Assembly: GCA_903813345.2 (NCBI GenBank)
Contig: CAIIXF020000003.1
Span: forward strand, 27,297,248-27,361,247
Source: Owenia fusiformis
Lineage: Eukaryota > Annelida > Polychaeta > Sabellida > Oweniidae
Direction: 5' to 3'
DNA length: 64,000 bases
Shown here: piece after piece, positions 1 to 12,199 of the stretch
Position numbering within the stretch: the stretch's first letter is position 1
Layout: each line of letters begins with the position of its first letter
Translations under genes and position numbers: made by a program
Notes under the pieces: model-generated
Database searches by the model: none
Told to the model about the DNA's origin: nothing
Seen by the model: only the letters and a program-made list of their open reading frames with translations

Positions 1-254
1 TAGAACTTAAATTAAATTTTCAAAGTTGATAAACACTTTTTAAAACCACATTTCTAGATATAACTTTACATGAAGATATCACAGAATTTTGAATTTTTAA
101 TGATGTAAATCAAGATTATTTCTACTCGCATCTAGTATATTTATCATAGATGGAGATTGAAATGAAATAATCTTAATATTTTAAAAATTGAACCCTTCAA
201 AGACTGTATCTTAATTTTTTTTACAAAGCCATCTATTTTGTATTAAAATACATA
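1..254. other. AT-rich non-coding sequence, no gene seen
   Basis: No reading frame or RNA gene is visible. Positions about 185-236 resemble the dispersed sequence seen near 24,390-24,440 and 37,990-38,050 (a 'gaacccttcaaagactgtatc'-like core followed by 'acaaagcc'), so this stretch probably includes a decayed copy of that repeat. Confidence 0.4.
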
Positions 255-811
255 CAGGGTGGTAAATCGGAAACCCTGCATTTTCCCCATATCTTTCTCA
301 TTTTAAGAAATTACTCCCTGATATCTCACACATTTGTAAATCATTCAATTTCCTATTACCCTATCATATTTCATAACCATCAGACTGATAGTCACAATTC
401 TACAGCACTTTGAACAACATGCTTCAGGTTTGGCCATCATAGCGCTGTAGGCAAACCTGCAGTTGTCAGTGATCCAAATGCATTCCTCAGCAGGTATGGC
501 CTGGATGATACAGATGATCTCACTTTTGAGGTCTGCAATTGTCCTGAGGTCATTCTTATACACTCTGTCTCTGCCATATCCCCATATGTAGGGACATTTT
601 GGACTACATACTAGGTTGGTCTACAGCGCCATAGTGGCCAATGGGAATGTACCTTAAAGTGCTGTAACACTGTGACTATCAATCAGATGGTCATGAAATA
701 TGGTAGGCTGGTAGGAAATTGAGGGATGTACAAATGTGCAAATTTATTTGTTAAATTAATAAAGATATTAGGAAAATTTTATAAGGGTTTCCAGTTTTTT
801 TGACCACCCTG
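255..811 (-). mobile_element. Mariner-like miniature element with fold-back arms
   Basis: The ends are inverted (CAGGGTGGT at the left, ACCACCCTG at the right, followed inward by matching 'ggaaaccct/agggtttcc') and are flanked by TA on both sides (253-254 and 812-813), the Tc1/mariner target duplication. About 65 bp inside each end (around 350-418 and 648-716) also match as an imperfect inverted repeat. The element therefore looks like a deleted transposon carrying two inverted copies of its transposase 3' region. It sits just upstream of the first coding exon of the plus-strand gene. Confidence 0.8.
345..599 (-). pseudogene. Mariner-type transposase C-terminal remnant
   Basis: On the minus strand an open frame reads WGYGRDRVYKNDLRTIADLK and continues about 60 residues to a stop at 345. 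The W-G-Y..RDRVYKN..RTI.DLK pattern is the segment after the last catalytic acidic residue in insect and marine-invertebrate mariner-type transposases. The catalytic DDE/D region and the N-terminal DNA-binding domain are absent, so this is non-functional. It lies wholly inside the TA-flanked element at 255-811. Confidence 0.65.
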
Positions 812-932
812 TATATCTTTCAATGCAATGGTAAGTGTTCTATGAGTTATTCTCTGGATATTGAGTAAGTTTGTGCAAGGAATTATTCTTTTCATAGTAC
901 ATGTACTTATAAGCTACAGTATACTGTAAAAT

Positions 933-1067
933 ATGGCTGCACTGAGAAAACTTGTTACAAACAATGTAAACAAATTCAGTTTTGCAATATGTTCAATAAT
1001 AATGTTGTATGTGTTGTTCTTACACTTCTCATATGAGAGAGGACTGCCAACAGATCAAGGATTCAAG
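933..1067 (+). CDS. Exon 1 of the HD-like membrane protein (signal anchor)
   Basis: ATG at 933 opens 45 codons ending at the donor AAG|GTAAAT (1068). It encodes the cytoplasmic tail, the transmembrane anchor and the start of the stem. It is the only in-frame ATG before the anchor. The following intron runs 8.5 kb to 9578. Confidence 0.8.
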
Positions 1068-4000
1068 GTAAATAAAAATGTGTTTATTTGTATTTGTATA
1101 TTTATTCAACCACCAATTTGGTGACAATACTTTCATTTTTACAACATATTTACATTACAAAAGACAGAGTAATAAAAAGTATTATTTACACAATGCTACA
1201 TTTATCTATTGACTAATAGTTCCTTCAGTTTTACATTTCTATAGTTATACATATTGCATATCATTTTGCAGCTATGGAACTTAATGGAAAAATCCATTTC
1301 AACATTTATACCTGGTATTTCTTGTAATCCCATCATGGTATAAAACCTTTTAGTTTCTGATCTCATGTAAGAGTTATCAAAATCTAGTTAAACAAGTTTT
1401 GCCTTCATTGTATTTTTAAACAAACATCTTAATCTAGTAAAAACATTGCACTGTTTTACAAAATGTATTAAGTCACCAACTCCAGCATTACAAAGAGTAC
1501 ATTTGGAAGCATTCATTTTTAACAATAGGTGCTCTTTTGCTCATAGTCCACCAAGCATTCACTTTGAACTTGGAACATACAATTCTAAAAACATTAAGTT
1601 TGTGACTTAACATAAGGAGTATTTTCCATCTTTCAATTACTAGCTTATAAACATTAGTTTTAGATTTCTTTTTCCATATTTCCTTTGAAAGGATGATGTT
1701 TTGTTCAATAACATTAATTATCATATCATTCAACTCATACTTGATAAAGGTTTGTAACATGTTATATACAATACTCCTGTTCATAATTACTCCCATTATA
1801 TTATCTTTGATTGCATGCATTCTCAGGAAAAACAGTTTACTGCAGATTGAACTTGGATTTAGCATTACAATTGACCTAAAGAAGTATATTTTACGAAGAT
1901 CTGTATAAGCGCTGAGTTCTAACCATCCTAAACAACCCAAACTAGCAATATCTGGTGTATTCATGGGTAATTTCTGAATTCTTTCGGCTATTTGCCTTTG
2001 TGCATCATTTAACAAATCAAGCTCAGCTTGTTTAAAATACAACACCTCACAGCCATAGAGCATTTTTGGGACTGCGACTGCCCAGAATAATTTTGATAAT
2101 TCAAGGGGATTTTGAATACTCTTTTCACATCTCACTCCACAGAGGGCAAAAAGGGACCTCCTTCCCTCACTTATCTTCTTATTTACAGTCTCAATTTTCA
2201 TAGTTACATCTGTATTTAATGTCACCCCAACATGTTTGTAAGAGTTAACAATATTTACTCTATTATATCCTAGATAAAAACAGGGTTCCCTACTCCTCTA
2301 CAAGTATTATTAAGAATCATGATAGCACATTTCTTTATGTTAAAATCAAATCTCCAGCACCTGGAGAATCTATATGCAATATCTATCGATGTTTGTAAAC
2401 TTATTCTGTGGAGTCCAAGGGCCACTAAATCATCAGCATATCCTAGAGCACCTATTGTTACATCATACATTTTACACCAATTTTTGTTCAGCATATCTAA
2501 CAAGGGATCAATGAAGTACTGATACATTAACAAAGATGACTTTCCTCCCTGCCGCATACCTAGTCTAGATATGAACCCGTCATAAAATTAACCATTAATT
2601 CGAGCAACATCATGACATGAGGAATACAAATTCCTTAAAATTCTTCAACATTTTCCTTTAATGCCAACATGACTAAAAATTATATCCTATGGAATATCCC
2701 ATTTAACCATACAGTATCATACGCTTTCCTTGTGTCAAAATACATAATATATACTTCTGAACCCATTTCCATGAAATAACTCATGGCTTCTTGTAATGAA
2801 AATGCGACATACAGTATAAGCATGACATATTCTGATTTCCTGCAAATTGATAAATTGATGGTGATCTTATCACATTTAGCTGTTGCAAAACTCTTATTCT
2901 TCTGAGTATTGTAGCATCAAATAATTTGCATATTGTGGTTTGAAAAGTTATCCTCCTCTGGTTATCCATTGATAATTTATCAAGATTGCCACCTTTGAAT
3001 AATGGTACAATAACACCCTTCCTAAAATTAAGTGGGATATATTCAATTTTTAAAATAAAATTAAAAATGACTGCTTAGAGATTATATAAGGCTGGTCCTG
3101 CATGTTTAATATGCTCGTAATCATAATATGCTCGTAATCGTTAATCAAATATGCACAACCTAAGTGAGCATAGAAAATAAATTCATAGATTTTGGAAGAA
3201 TATGAAATATCAATATATGTATTGTAATTATGGTAGACAGACCACTGTTTGCAATGTCAGACACAAAAATTGCTGAATTTTCTTCTTTCTTTATTATATA
3301 CCTAGAATAATGATTAACCCTAAAGTAATAATCTTGATAATACAATGCACTGAAAACTCAAATATGTTGACAATCTACATATGTATCATCGGACTCAAAT
3401 AAGGAATCAATCGCTTAATTTTTTCTGGGGGCATACAGAAATATGATGCAGAATATATGGTATTACTTTTTGAAATGTCTCTTTCAATCCAACTTTGTTT
3501 TTAAAGGAAAACATTTTGGATGTTAATTCCCTTATATGGTCATGCAGGCTCATATATCATTATATATTCAATCATCATCTCCACATTCATCATTTGTATT
3601 TTCAAGTTTTCAGCAGCTCTAAAGTGATAAAGTTGTCTATCAAAACCAAAAATATAATTCAATTTGCTGTTGTTTTATTTGCTATAACTGATTAAATGAC
3701 TCTAAAATTCACTTGCCAAATTTATCAATTCAACTCCATACAGAAAATTGTGAGGAGTGATTCCACCTCAAACTTTAGTAACATGATCATATATTGTACA
3801 AAATATTTTGAAGTAGCCTTGCCCAAGTCGGTCTCTTTTACTATCTTGATTTCTATTATGCCTTGTACCAAACAGAAAGCCACGTGCTTTACCGACTCAA
3901 TGTTTATGTCGGTAAAATTTGACCAATCAACGACGGCCCTGCAGCGTTAGCTCATTATTACGCACGGTCAAAAACAAGTAAACTTTTCGCCGAGACTTTT

Positions 4001-7000
4001 CACGAACAAATCTTGCATGAATTCATCATGAAAATACAAATATTTTATCAGATAAATATCAATCAGAGTTTAGTGGATGCCGGAGCATCGATCGGTAACC
4101 AAAGGTGAGAAAATTTCAACAATAAACGTTGAAACGATCGCTGAATTCAAATGAACATGTAGGCTGAGATTCAATCACTGATCGATGACTACATGACCCG
4201 CTACATTGGACTACTAGGTCTTGCATTTTCATCGCGAAATCAGTTTTAAATCCATTGCATGATTTAATTTATATTAATGACTCTTACATTCCCTATCTAC
4301 ATTTAATTACATAATATATTGTAACTCTAAATAAACGATCGATCAGATCATTGAATTTCAAGTTGTAGACGGGAAGATTGCTTTGCTTATGCAGGTCAAC
4401 CTGATAACGTTTTGGTTGGTCAATCAGCCTGAAGTCACACGTCGTGTCCACGTGTATATCTGTCAATCAATAAGGTTTCGCGATACCCCTGATAGCGTAG
4501 GTAATCTCGAAACCGTTGAACATCTCAGCATAATATCAGCGGAGATGTATTGGATTGTACAAGGCGGTAATAATTCAAGATCAGATAAGTAAAAAAATAC
4601 CGACTTGGGCAAGGCTAATTTTGAAGCAACTGCGTGACATATACACAAATTTCAAACCAAATGCGTGACATATACGTTATTCGCATGAAAAGTCAGAACG
4701 GAATGCGTTTGCTTTTTTTTGGCTTTTGTTTTTTTACCTATTGGCATTTTACAAAAAAACATTTTTTTCTAAATAACAACATAATGCGTGATTTGTGTTA
4801 CATTTTATCAAACACGCAAAATTGATGTGTGATTTCAATTTTTCCAGCAAATGCATGACAATCACGCCTAATGCGTGAGGATTGACAGGGCAGTATCTCA
4901 AACTTTAATGACATCATCTTAATTGTTGACTAATTCCACCTTAAGCTTTAGTGACAAGATACTTGAATTGTTGACTGGTTGCACCTCAATCTTAAAGTGA
5001 CATAATATGAATGGTTAATATTTCAGTGAAACGCCTCGATTTGTGGAAACTGGTGACCTATGAAAGTGAACTGTTGACAATACCAATCAATCACATTTCA
5101 ATATGTGCCCATACCAATTAATTTGTACAATATTATTGGCAGTTACATGTAAATAACACCACAAAGCCATACCAAATGTCAAATAGGGACCCAATACCAA
5201 ATTAAATGTCCAAATATAGGACCAAATATCTGGGAAACAATCAAAATCAACCTCAATTTTTATTCACTATCAAAGAGGATGATGTTTGAATATGACTATT
5301 CACCATTCATTGAAGGCTGCTTGGCACCTTTCACCTGACTGTGACCAATGACAATTCTGCAATAAACTTTGTAAAATATATAAAATGTGTAAGCACTGGA
5401 GATTTATAACAGTAAATAAAATGAGTATTTGCTATTCATACCAAGTTTAAGATTGAGTCTATTGCCAAAGTAGGGTGGGTTGTTCTATTATGAGAAATCT
5501 AACAATTTTAAGCAGTGTAAAAACTAAATCATATTAAAAGAATTCCATTATATATAAAACTCACTGACCATAAGATTCAAAGGTGTGGGTTGGGTGTGGT
5601 ATGAGTGTTGTTTAGAGATGGTATAAGAGCAGTACAGGTATGGATGATATGAATAAAAAGTGTGGTCTAAAAATGTGGGAAAAGTGTGGTCTTTAAGTCA
5701 ACAAACCTAAAAATGTTTACATAAGTTATAACAACAATTAGTCCATAGTATGACTTCCAAATATGAAGGATCCGTAGCACACTATAGCGCAGCAACATTT
5801 GAAGCAATATTTATGAAGGTGTATATGTCTTGATTCTTTTAAAACACCATTTGCTGAAAAAACTTCCGGCTTTCGGGTCGAAAAATGTCTTTCAACACAA
5901 GGGGTCAAAAAACGTAAATATTTTGATTCGAACTTTTATACATTTTATAAGACACAAACCGTTATTCTAAGCATACGAACAAAAAATACATTATCATAAT
6001 GTTAAAATACTCTATAATTTTATTGTATATGTAGATGTTTAATTAGTGTAATTACGCAAGTGTATTTTTCAGATTTTGTTTTATTTTCCAAATATGAGCC
6101 AAGCCGATTCAACAAAATAAATGGAATATTTAGATAATTTATGATTGGGAACATCTTAGTTTTCTTACAATTTAAAACATTTTATTACCAGAATTTTTCT
6201 ATATAATCGCAAGGGGTCTAACAAAAAATTATTGTTCCTGTTTTATAAAACATAATACAGTAACAAATAGGTATGATTTATATCTAATTAAATGTTACGG
6301 GGGTATTGGAATGTTCAAATATTCCAAGGGCATGTCTGATAATCAATTAGAGTAATATGCAATCGAACGCCTTACAATTCTTCCTCGACGTTACTTGTGG
6401 ATATCATCAAGTTTTCTGATGGCTGTTTCTTTTTTGACCTTACTGCTGGATACAATCAAATTTTAGGAAGATAATGATAACGATTTTTCTCAATTATTTA
6501 TAAATTCGACCAAGTTTTGATGGTTGTTTTATAAGCAACTGAGCTATATCTAACTACGAGAAATAGAATTTAAGCTGTTGTACCAATTAGTCAAGGAAGA
6601 GCAATAGGCCCTCCTTTATTGACAATACTCACCGCTGAATTCAAGTCCATATCTCAAAACGTATTGAGACCCATTTTGTGAAAAACTATCATAATTTAAG
6701 CATTTGTCATTCTAATATAAAAGTGATTCATTTATCTAATTAATACCTGAGAAATAATATAAAACGTCAATACACTGATTACATAATTTTCTGGTATTAA
6801 TAAGAAAAATAACCTCAAACTCATAGCTTAGAAACCCAAATCAATTATTTAAAATCATTTTGCATTATTTTCTGTTGCATCATGTACTCCAAATTGTGAA
6901 AAATTGGGATTTTATTTTTCGGTAATTTTTTGACCTTTGCTAATGGCAGGGATAATTCAGCCTAAAAGCCGGAAGTATATTAAACGGTTAAAATAAAAAT

Positions 7001-10000
7001 TATAAGGGAACATATGTAGGTTTGTTAATGTTAGGTCAAATATCGCTGCGCTATAGTGTGCTACATGTACCAGCTCCTTTATTATACGTCCTAGAGATTT
7101 CATACCATGGACTAAATTTTCAGTTCCACAGCTAGGACAAAACGAGTTTACTCAGATCTAGCTCAGATATAGATATAATGAAATTTGGCATCCAAGATCC
7201 ATCATTAAACTTATAATTATTAATCAAATGATGAATTATTATCAAATAATTATTAATCATACTGAAAAAGGGACTCATTGAAGTGACGAGCCTGAACTGA
7301 ACATACAGAGGCAATCGGAACATGCTATCGAGATAGATACAGAAAAGTATCATTTAAAGCTCTGTAGATGGATTGAATTATCAGTTAAACCTCCTTACAA
7401 ATCTGAAATATGGTCCCCAAGCACAATGATGTACATTACAAATGTTTACCATAAAGCAAAGATATGTAAGACCTTCACTGAAAATGATAATAATAGAAGA
7501 AAAATACTTTGACCAGTTCACAAAATAAGATCACATGATTATGAATATAAATATCTCCCAAAAAATGCATCAACTTGGGTTGTTGCTTTAGAACAACCTA
7601 CTATCAACCTTTGGTATCAACTTAAGATGTGTTTTTCAGAATCTAAAATTTCACTAAAACTGCTTTTAATAATCTGTCCATATAACCGTAGCTTTAAGGT
7701 TGATTAAGTACAAAATATATCATGGAAAATATACTGAAATTAAAGTTAAATAAAAAAAATCACATTGCTAGGTTACCTCATTCGCATGAATATAGGGTTT
7801 TCGAAAATATATTTAGGACTCAATTTGTCCACAAAGCACATTCTGGAATGTGTAATAACAAGTTTACTGACTTATTGAACTATTGTTTTTATAAACATAT
7901 CAGCAAAGTCCTTTTCCTATTTAATCATTAGATTTAGACTCTTGATTACAATTATAATGTTATAATTAAAATATAAAAATGCATGCATATTAAAATTAAC
8001 ATTGGATATAATTCAAATAAATTCACTAACTACAGGTATGCCTGGACTATATTAATTTTAACATTATTGATTACATATATTTGTACAGCAGACACATCCT
8101 GTTATTCTTTAATTAGTCGTATAGTATAATAAGATTAGTCAGTTCAGTCAATATAAGCTTCCCTTTAGAATAACTAATTTAAAATACTTTGTTTTATATT
8201 CATGCAAACTTCTGATCTACCTAAATAGAAAAGTCAAGCATCATTCATTTAACTCTAACCCTAATGTCATTTTACTGAAATATACTGTTTAACCTCAGTC
8301 AGAGTTTAAAATGTATATGTGATCAAATTAACCCGTCTCCCCATGCTTCAATCATACAACATTCTCATAGTTGCCACATGCGTAATGGAATATTTGATAG
8401 AAGATGCATAAAACAATTAAGATACCAGAATAACAGGTAAAACAGACTTATCATGTACAGTAAATCCAAAAATATATTTAACAAGCATTAACCCTTTTAA
8501 CCCCTATTAACAATATGGTAACCTTAAATCATATTAAAGTTAATGTCCTGCTCCTCCATAGTTTCAGGAACACCTTGAGTGTCAAAACAGGTGACCACAA
8601 CCACACTTAAACATATCTTAAGTGGTAAAAATGTGGTTAAAAAGGTAATCTTTTAACCACATGAACCACAAGCGTTTTTTCTTAAGGGATTATCATAAAT
8701 TGTTGTCCAATTCCATCTCAACCTTTAGTAATATGATCATAAATTGTTGACTGATTCCACCTCAAATTTTATTGACTAATCATGAATGGTTGACTGGTGG
8801 CACCTCAAACTTTAGTGACATAATCGTGAATGGTTGACTGGTGGCACCTCAAATTTTAGTGACTAATCATGAATGGTTGACTGGTGGCACCTCAAACTTT
8901 AGTGACATAATCATGAATGGTTGACTGGTGGCACCTCAAATTTTATTGACTAATCATGAATGGTTGACTGGTGGTACCTCAAACTTTAGTGACATAATCA
9001 TGAATGGTTGACTGGTGGCACCTCAAATTTTAGTGGCATAATCGTGAATGGTTGACTGGTGGCACCTCATACTTAAGTGACATAATCATGAATGGTTGAC
9101 TGGTGGCACCTCAAACTTTAGTGACATAATCGTGATGGTTGACTAGTGGCACCTCAAATTTTAGTGACTAATCATGAATGGTTGACTGGTGGCACCTCAA
9201 ACTTTAGTGGCATAATCGTGAATGGTTGACTGGTGGCACCTCATACTTAAGTGACATAATCATGAATGGTTGACTGGTGGCACCTCAAACTTTAGTGACA
9301 TAATCGTGAATGGTTGACTGGTGGCACCTCAAATTTTAGTGACTAATCATGAATGGTTGACTGGTGGCACCTCAAACTTTAGTGGCATAATCGTGAATGG
9401 TTGACTGGTGGCACCTCATACTTAAGTGACATAATCATGAATGGTTGACTGGTGGCACCTCAAACTTTAGTGACATAATCATAAATCTTTGACAGGTATC
9501 ATCTCAAAAAGTCATTACTGGTTCATACATATTGCTTCCTCTCTCAAATGAAGTTAATGTTTTGCTTTTTTATTATAGGTTGGGTACAGAGACCAACGTT
9601 CTCGGCAAGTGGCTATCCAAACCTTCAATTCCACATCAATACATACAGAGTTATGGTTGCCACAGACAATCCCAGAAATACTTAGAAAGTTAACACTTTT
9701 GAGGGATATGTATAAATATACAGACGCTGATGTAAAAATGATCATTGAAACACTACGATTCGCTAAAGATGAAATGTCCGGCTATATGAGGAGGTCAGGA
9801 AGGCCTTACTTTCAGCACTGTATAGGTATAATATAATATTCAGTTAATTAAGCCTCAGTCACATTTGCTCTCCAGCAGGCATACAACGGCTTTCACAAAA
9901 TTGATATAGAAAATCTACATCATATTTCTTATCCCTATATTTTATGATGCATGCATGTATTTCATGATTTACATGATTTGGGGAAGCTACAACTGCCATA

Positions 10001-11859
10001 CATTTGCCCATGATCAAATATGACTGAGGCATTACATGTCAATAAAATCACTGTAACAAAACATTATCGACCTCATAAAAAGAGACAGATTCCAAATCCT
10101 AAATGCAGGTTCCGATAATGGTAGCTAATTAACATGATGTGGTGACATAAAAACAAGTCATTTTGCAAAATAACTACCATATTAGGTGTGTCATGCCTCC
10201 TAATATCAGTAAATAGCTACAATAGCCTAAAATTGTTTGCTTGCTTTTCAAATGGAAAAACATACTTCGGAATGTCAATAGAAAAGATCACAAGAGGCAA
10301 AATGAATAAAAACAACAGAAACATGATTAAAAATTTTGATTTTAACAGCTATATATTCCACAAAACAACAAGCAGTTTTTATACAAAACAAATACAAAAG
10401 ATTGCCTATTGCCAGTTGCTGATAAAATTGCATAATAATAATTTTATTTTCAGGTATGGCAGGTTGTCTGCTTGATGTAGGGGCATCACTTGAACTTGCT
10501 CTATCTGCATTGGTCCACTCTGCTTATGTATTTGGGAAACAGGCACAGGTAGGGAGAAATAGATTTGATTTCTGGTATATGAGATATTATCTAGTCATCA
10601 AATTGCATCACATGTTATAATAATTAACATGTTCTGATGGTGATAAAAGTCAATAAAACTTAAGAGTAAAATAAAACGATTTTAAATAATAAAAGAGAAT
10701 TTGTACCAATTTTTCTATAAAAGAATATGATACAATGATTTATACATGAGATCTTAACGATAAACGGTTTATTGTCTCATTTATAGGATCTAACAAATGC
10801 TGATGATATATGCGAATTACGAAAAAGAGTAGTGGAAGATGTTGGACTGGGGGTAGAATACTATTTATGGAGTTACACAATCTTTCCTCGCCCAAATCTA
10901 GGTGACAGTGCAATGTGGATTGCAAGAGAAGGTATAGAACGGGGACTACACAAGACTTCAAAAATGTTTCCAAGGCTAAGAGGTTCTCTTTTGGGTCACC
11001 TTTGCAATGAACTTGATGAGTTTTACCACTTTGATCAAAGGTGAGTACTTTTGACAGAATTGTATTATTACGACATTTTATGGAAAAAGCATTCACTCTC
11101 TAAAAAAGTCACCAAAGGGATGGGAAAACTGAAAAGCATTAAAAAGCTGCCATAACAGGAAAAACAGCAACTCCTCAGGGGTTTGTTTTTTGGTATGATT
11201 GTAACCTACTATTTTGAGAAAATCAGTGTCTACTTTTAGACGAACTTACAGCCAAATTGAAAGTTACGACAGTTCCAAAATCAGACCCCTGAGTAGCAAA
11301 TTCCAACAAACATGGAGCAGGCTACCTGGTCATACATAACTATTTAAAATAAAAATTTTGACCTAACTTGAAACAAAAAGTCAGATCTTCCCATATTCCA
11401 TCTGAAGATCAAGAGTGCCTAATCAGAACTTCTTACAATCAGTCAAGACAATTATTTTCATAATACACTTCTCCTTATTCTTACAGGTTTGGACGTAGTC
11501 GTTATAGAAGTCAAGCTTTCAGAGAAAATGCAACTTACGTGTTAAACAAACTGGGATACCCTGGATTAGCAGATAAGCTGAACACTCTATTTGCCAAACA
11601 CATCCAATTGGACAATCCTGCTACGGAATCTGAGAAACAATATAAAATGACAGAGGAGAAATTTGCTAAAAAATTTTACAAGGTGTTTAAATCATCATTT
11701 AAACAGCATTACGGACCTGGCCCAAGAAAATTTCATCGAATTGTGGACTTTGATAAAATTGATGAGCATCATATATTGGCACACTTTGATGACCATTATG
11801 GACAACTCGAGAACCTTTGCCCTGATATACCACTTTATGAGCCTCCTGTGAAAGTATGA
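933..11859 (+). CDS. Type II membrane protein with HD-like (DUF6817-like) domain, five exons
   Basis: Five exons join in frame with GT-AG introns: 933-1067, 9579-9825, 10454-10548, 10787-11040 and 11487-11859. They give 1,104 nt and 367 residues, with intron phases 0, 1, 0 and 2. Residues about 17-33 form one hydrophobic segment after a basic N terminus, predicting a type II (Golgi or ER) signal anchor. Residues 118-155 read SGRPYFQH, then LLDVGAS, then LVHSAYVFG. His125 and His149 are 24 apart, the same spacing as the first two HD-domain histidines of RelA/SpoT hydrolases. However, the HD aspartate is Ser150, as in the 'FHSiYGT' motif I recall for DUF6817 proteins. Metal-dependent hydrolysis is therefore doubtful and the function is unknown. 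The rest is soluble and helix-rich, ending at TGA 11857-11859. The gene model is firm; the family assignment is tentative. Confidence 0.85.
1130..3110 (-). pseudogene. Degraded non-LTR (LINE) reverse transcriptase
   Basis: Read on the minus strand, pieces in shifting frames follow the order of a non-LTR reverse transcriptase. First comes GVIVPLFKGGN and RRITFQTTICKLFDATIL (about 3,030-2,880), then IMYFDTRKAYDTVW (about 2,740), the catalytic GYADDLVALG (about 2,440), then a 245-residue C-terminal part (2225-1488) with PKMLYGCEVLYF and QRQIAERIQKLP. Frameshifts and stops break it, and no endonuclease domain is visible upstream of about 3,110. It is therefore 5'-truncated and dead. It lies antisense in intron 1 of the membrane-protein gene. 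The clade is not resolved. Confidence 0.8.
3111..3760. other. Intronic AT-rich sequence, nothing recognised
   Basis: Short open frames occur but none resembles a protein or keeps a plausible coding character. I see no repeat edges here. Confidence 0.4.
3765..5020. repeat. Diverged copies of the 44-bp minisatellite, split by an inserted element
   Basis: One copy at about 3,765-3,795 and three at about 4,890-5,015 carry the 'cacctcaaactttagtgacat' and 'ttgactg' core of the large array at 8.7-9.5 kb. Between them sits the TA-flanked element 3816-4615 and a stretch (4,616-4,885) in which 'aatgcgtga' recurs about five times. Confidence 0.6.
3816..4615. mobile_element. 800-bp TA-flanked miniature element, family 1
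   Basis: Terminal inverted repeats GCCTTGCCCAAGTCGGT and ACCGACTTGGGCAAGGC are bounded by TA duplications (3814-3815, 4616-4617). No transposase is seen. Short relatives occur at 25,908-25,981 and 53,519-54,092. Confidence 0.85.
5020..5736. other. Intronic sequence, no gene seen
   Basis: No coherent coding frame or RNA gene. It lies between the decayed minisatellite copies and the inverted-repeat element at 5738. Confidence 0.4.
5738..7115. mobile_element. 1.4-kb element with imperfect long terminal inverted repeats
   Basis: The left end has TTAGTCCATAGTATGA (from 5738) and GTAGCACACTATAGCGCAGC (about 5776-5795). The right end has their complements (GCTGCGCTATAGTGTGCTAC near 7,043-7,062, then TCATACCATGGACTAAA). 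A third inverted pair, ACTTCCGGCTTT and its complement, lies further in (about 5,863 and 6,967). No coding frame is found between the arms, so it looks non-autonomous. The outer edges are approximate because no target duplication was identified. Confidence 0.6.
7116..8690. other. Intronic AT-rich sequence, nothing recognised
   Basis: Contains small AT palindromes around 7,200-7,260 and short stop-limited frames only. No homology to a known gene is apparent by eye. Confidence 0.4.
8697..9505. repeat. 44-bp minisatellite with higher-order structure
   Basis: About 18 copies of a ~44-bp unit with core 'gaatggttgactggtggcac' followed by 'ctcaaactttagtgacataatc'. Variant units (gactaatcatg, ggcataatcgtg, catacttaag) recur in the same order in the blocks starting near 9,120 and 9,296, giving a four-unit, ~175-bp higher-order repeat. 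It ends about 75 bp before the exon 2 acceptor. Confidence 0.9.
9579..9825 (+). CDS. Exon 2 of the HD-like membrane protein
   Basis: Acceptor TTATTATAG|GTTGGG and donor ATAG|GTATAA. The exon encodes 82 residues plus one base and includes N-glycosylation motif NST and the first HD-like histidine (RPYFQH). A minisatellite ends roughly 75 bp upstream of the acceptor. Confidence 0.85.
9826..10453. other. Intron 2 of the membrane-protein gene
   Basis: Non-coding by exon junction evidence; no repeats or RNA genes noticed. Confidence 0.6.
10454..10548 (+). CDS. Exon 3 of the HD-like membrane protein
   Basis: Acceptor ATTTTCAG|GTATGG and donor CACAG|GTAGGG. This 95-nt exon completes the split glycine codon and encodes LLDVGAS and LVHSAYVFG, the second HD-like helix where the expected HD pair is HS. 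Confidence 0.85.
10787..11040 (+). CDS. Exon 4 of the HD-like membrane protein
   Basis: Acceptor TTTATAG|GATCTA and donor CAAAG|GTGAGT. It encodes 84 residues plus two bases, including a tryptophan- and arginine-rich middle part and an LCNELDEFYHF helix that would form the end of the domain. Confidence 0.85.
11487..11859 (+). CDS. Exon 5 (terminal) of the HD-like membrane protein
   Basis: Acceptor TTCTTACAG|GTTTGG restores the frame by completing an arginine codon, and the exon runs 373 nt to TGA. The product ends in a charged helical segment and a Pro-rich tail. Confidence 0.85.
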
Positions 11860-12029
11860 GTCTCTTGTGAAAGAAGCAGCAGAGACTAGAAAGGGAAAAT
11901 TGTTATAAGCAAGCAATCTTTTCAGAAAACCTGCCAATGTTTCCTTAATATAATTTAGTTTTTGAGAACAATTTGAGATATCCTGATGAACTATTGATAT
12001 AGTTTATATTGTTACACTATTTAAAGAGA

Positions 12030-12035
12030 AATAAA
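12030..12035 (+). terminator. Polyadenylation signal AATAAA
   Basis: Canonical AATAAA 171 nt after the stop codon of the five-exon gene; the first such hexamer downstream on the plus strand. Confidence 0.6.
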
Positions 12036-12199
12036 TTGTACTAAGTTTCATGGTTGGTTTTAGTTCCTGAAACTGACATTAATCAAACAGAGTGAAGCGG
12101 GAGGAATAAACATGACCAACTAGAAAAACATCAGTTCCACAGAGTAGCTGGTCCTACCAAACAACACATTATTTCATTATTAAATCACTCATAATTTGA

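Noticed and set aside
8697-9505. CRISPR-like array
   Set aside because: Units are contiguous and have no unique spacers; this is a minisatellite in an intron of a eukaryotic gene.
10740-11096. 118-codon minus-strand frame
   Set aside because: Shadow of exon 4 of the plus-strand gene, which has matching splice sites and phase.
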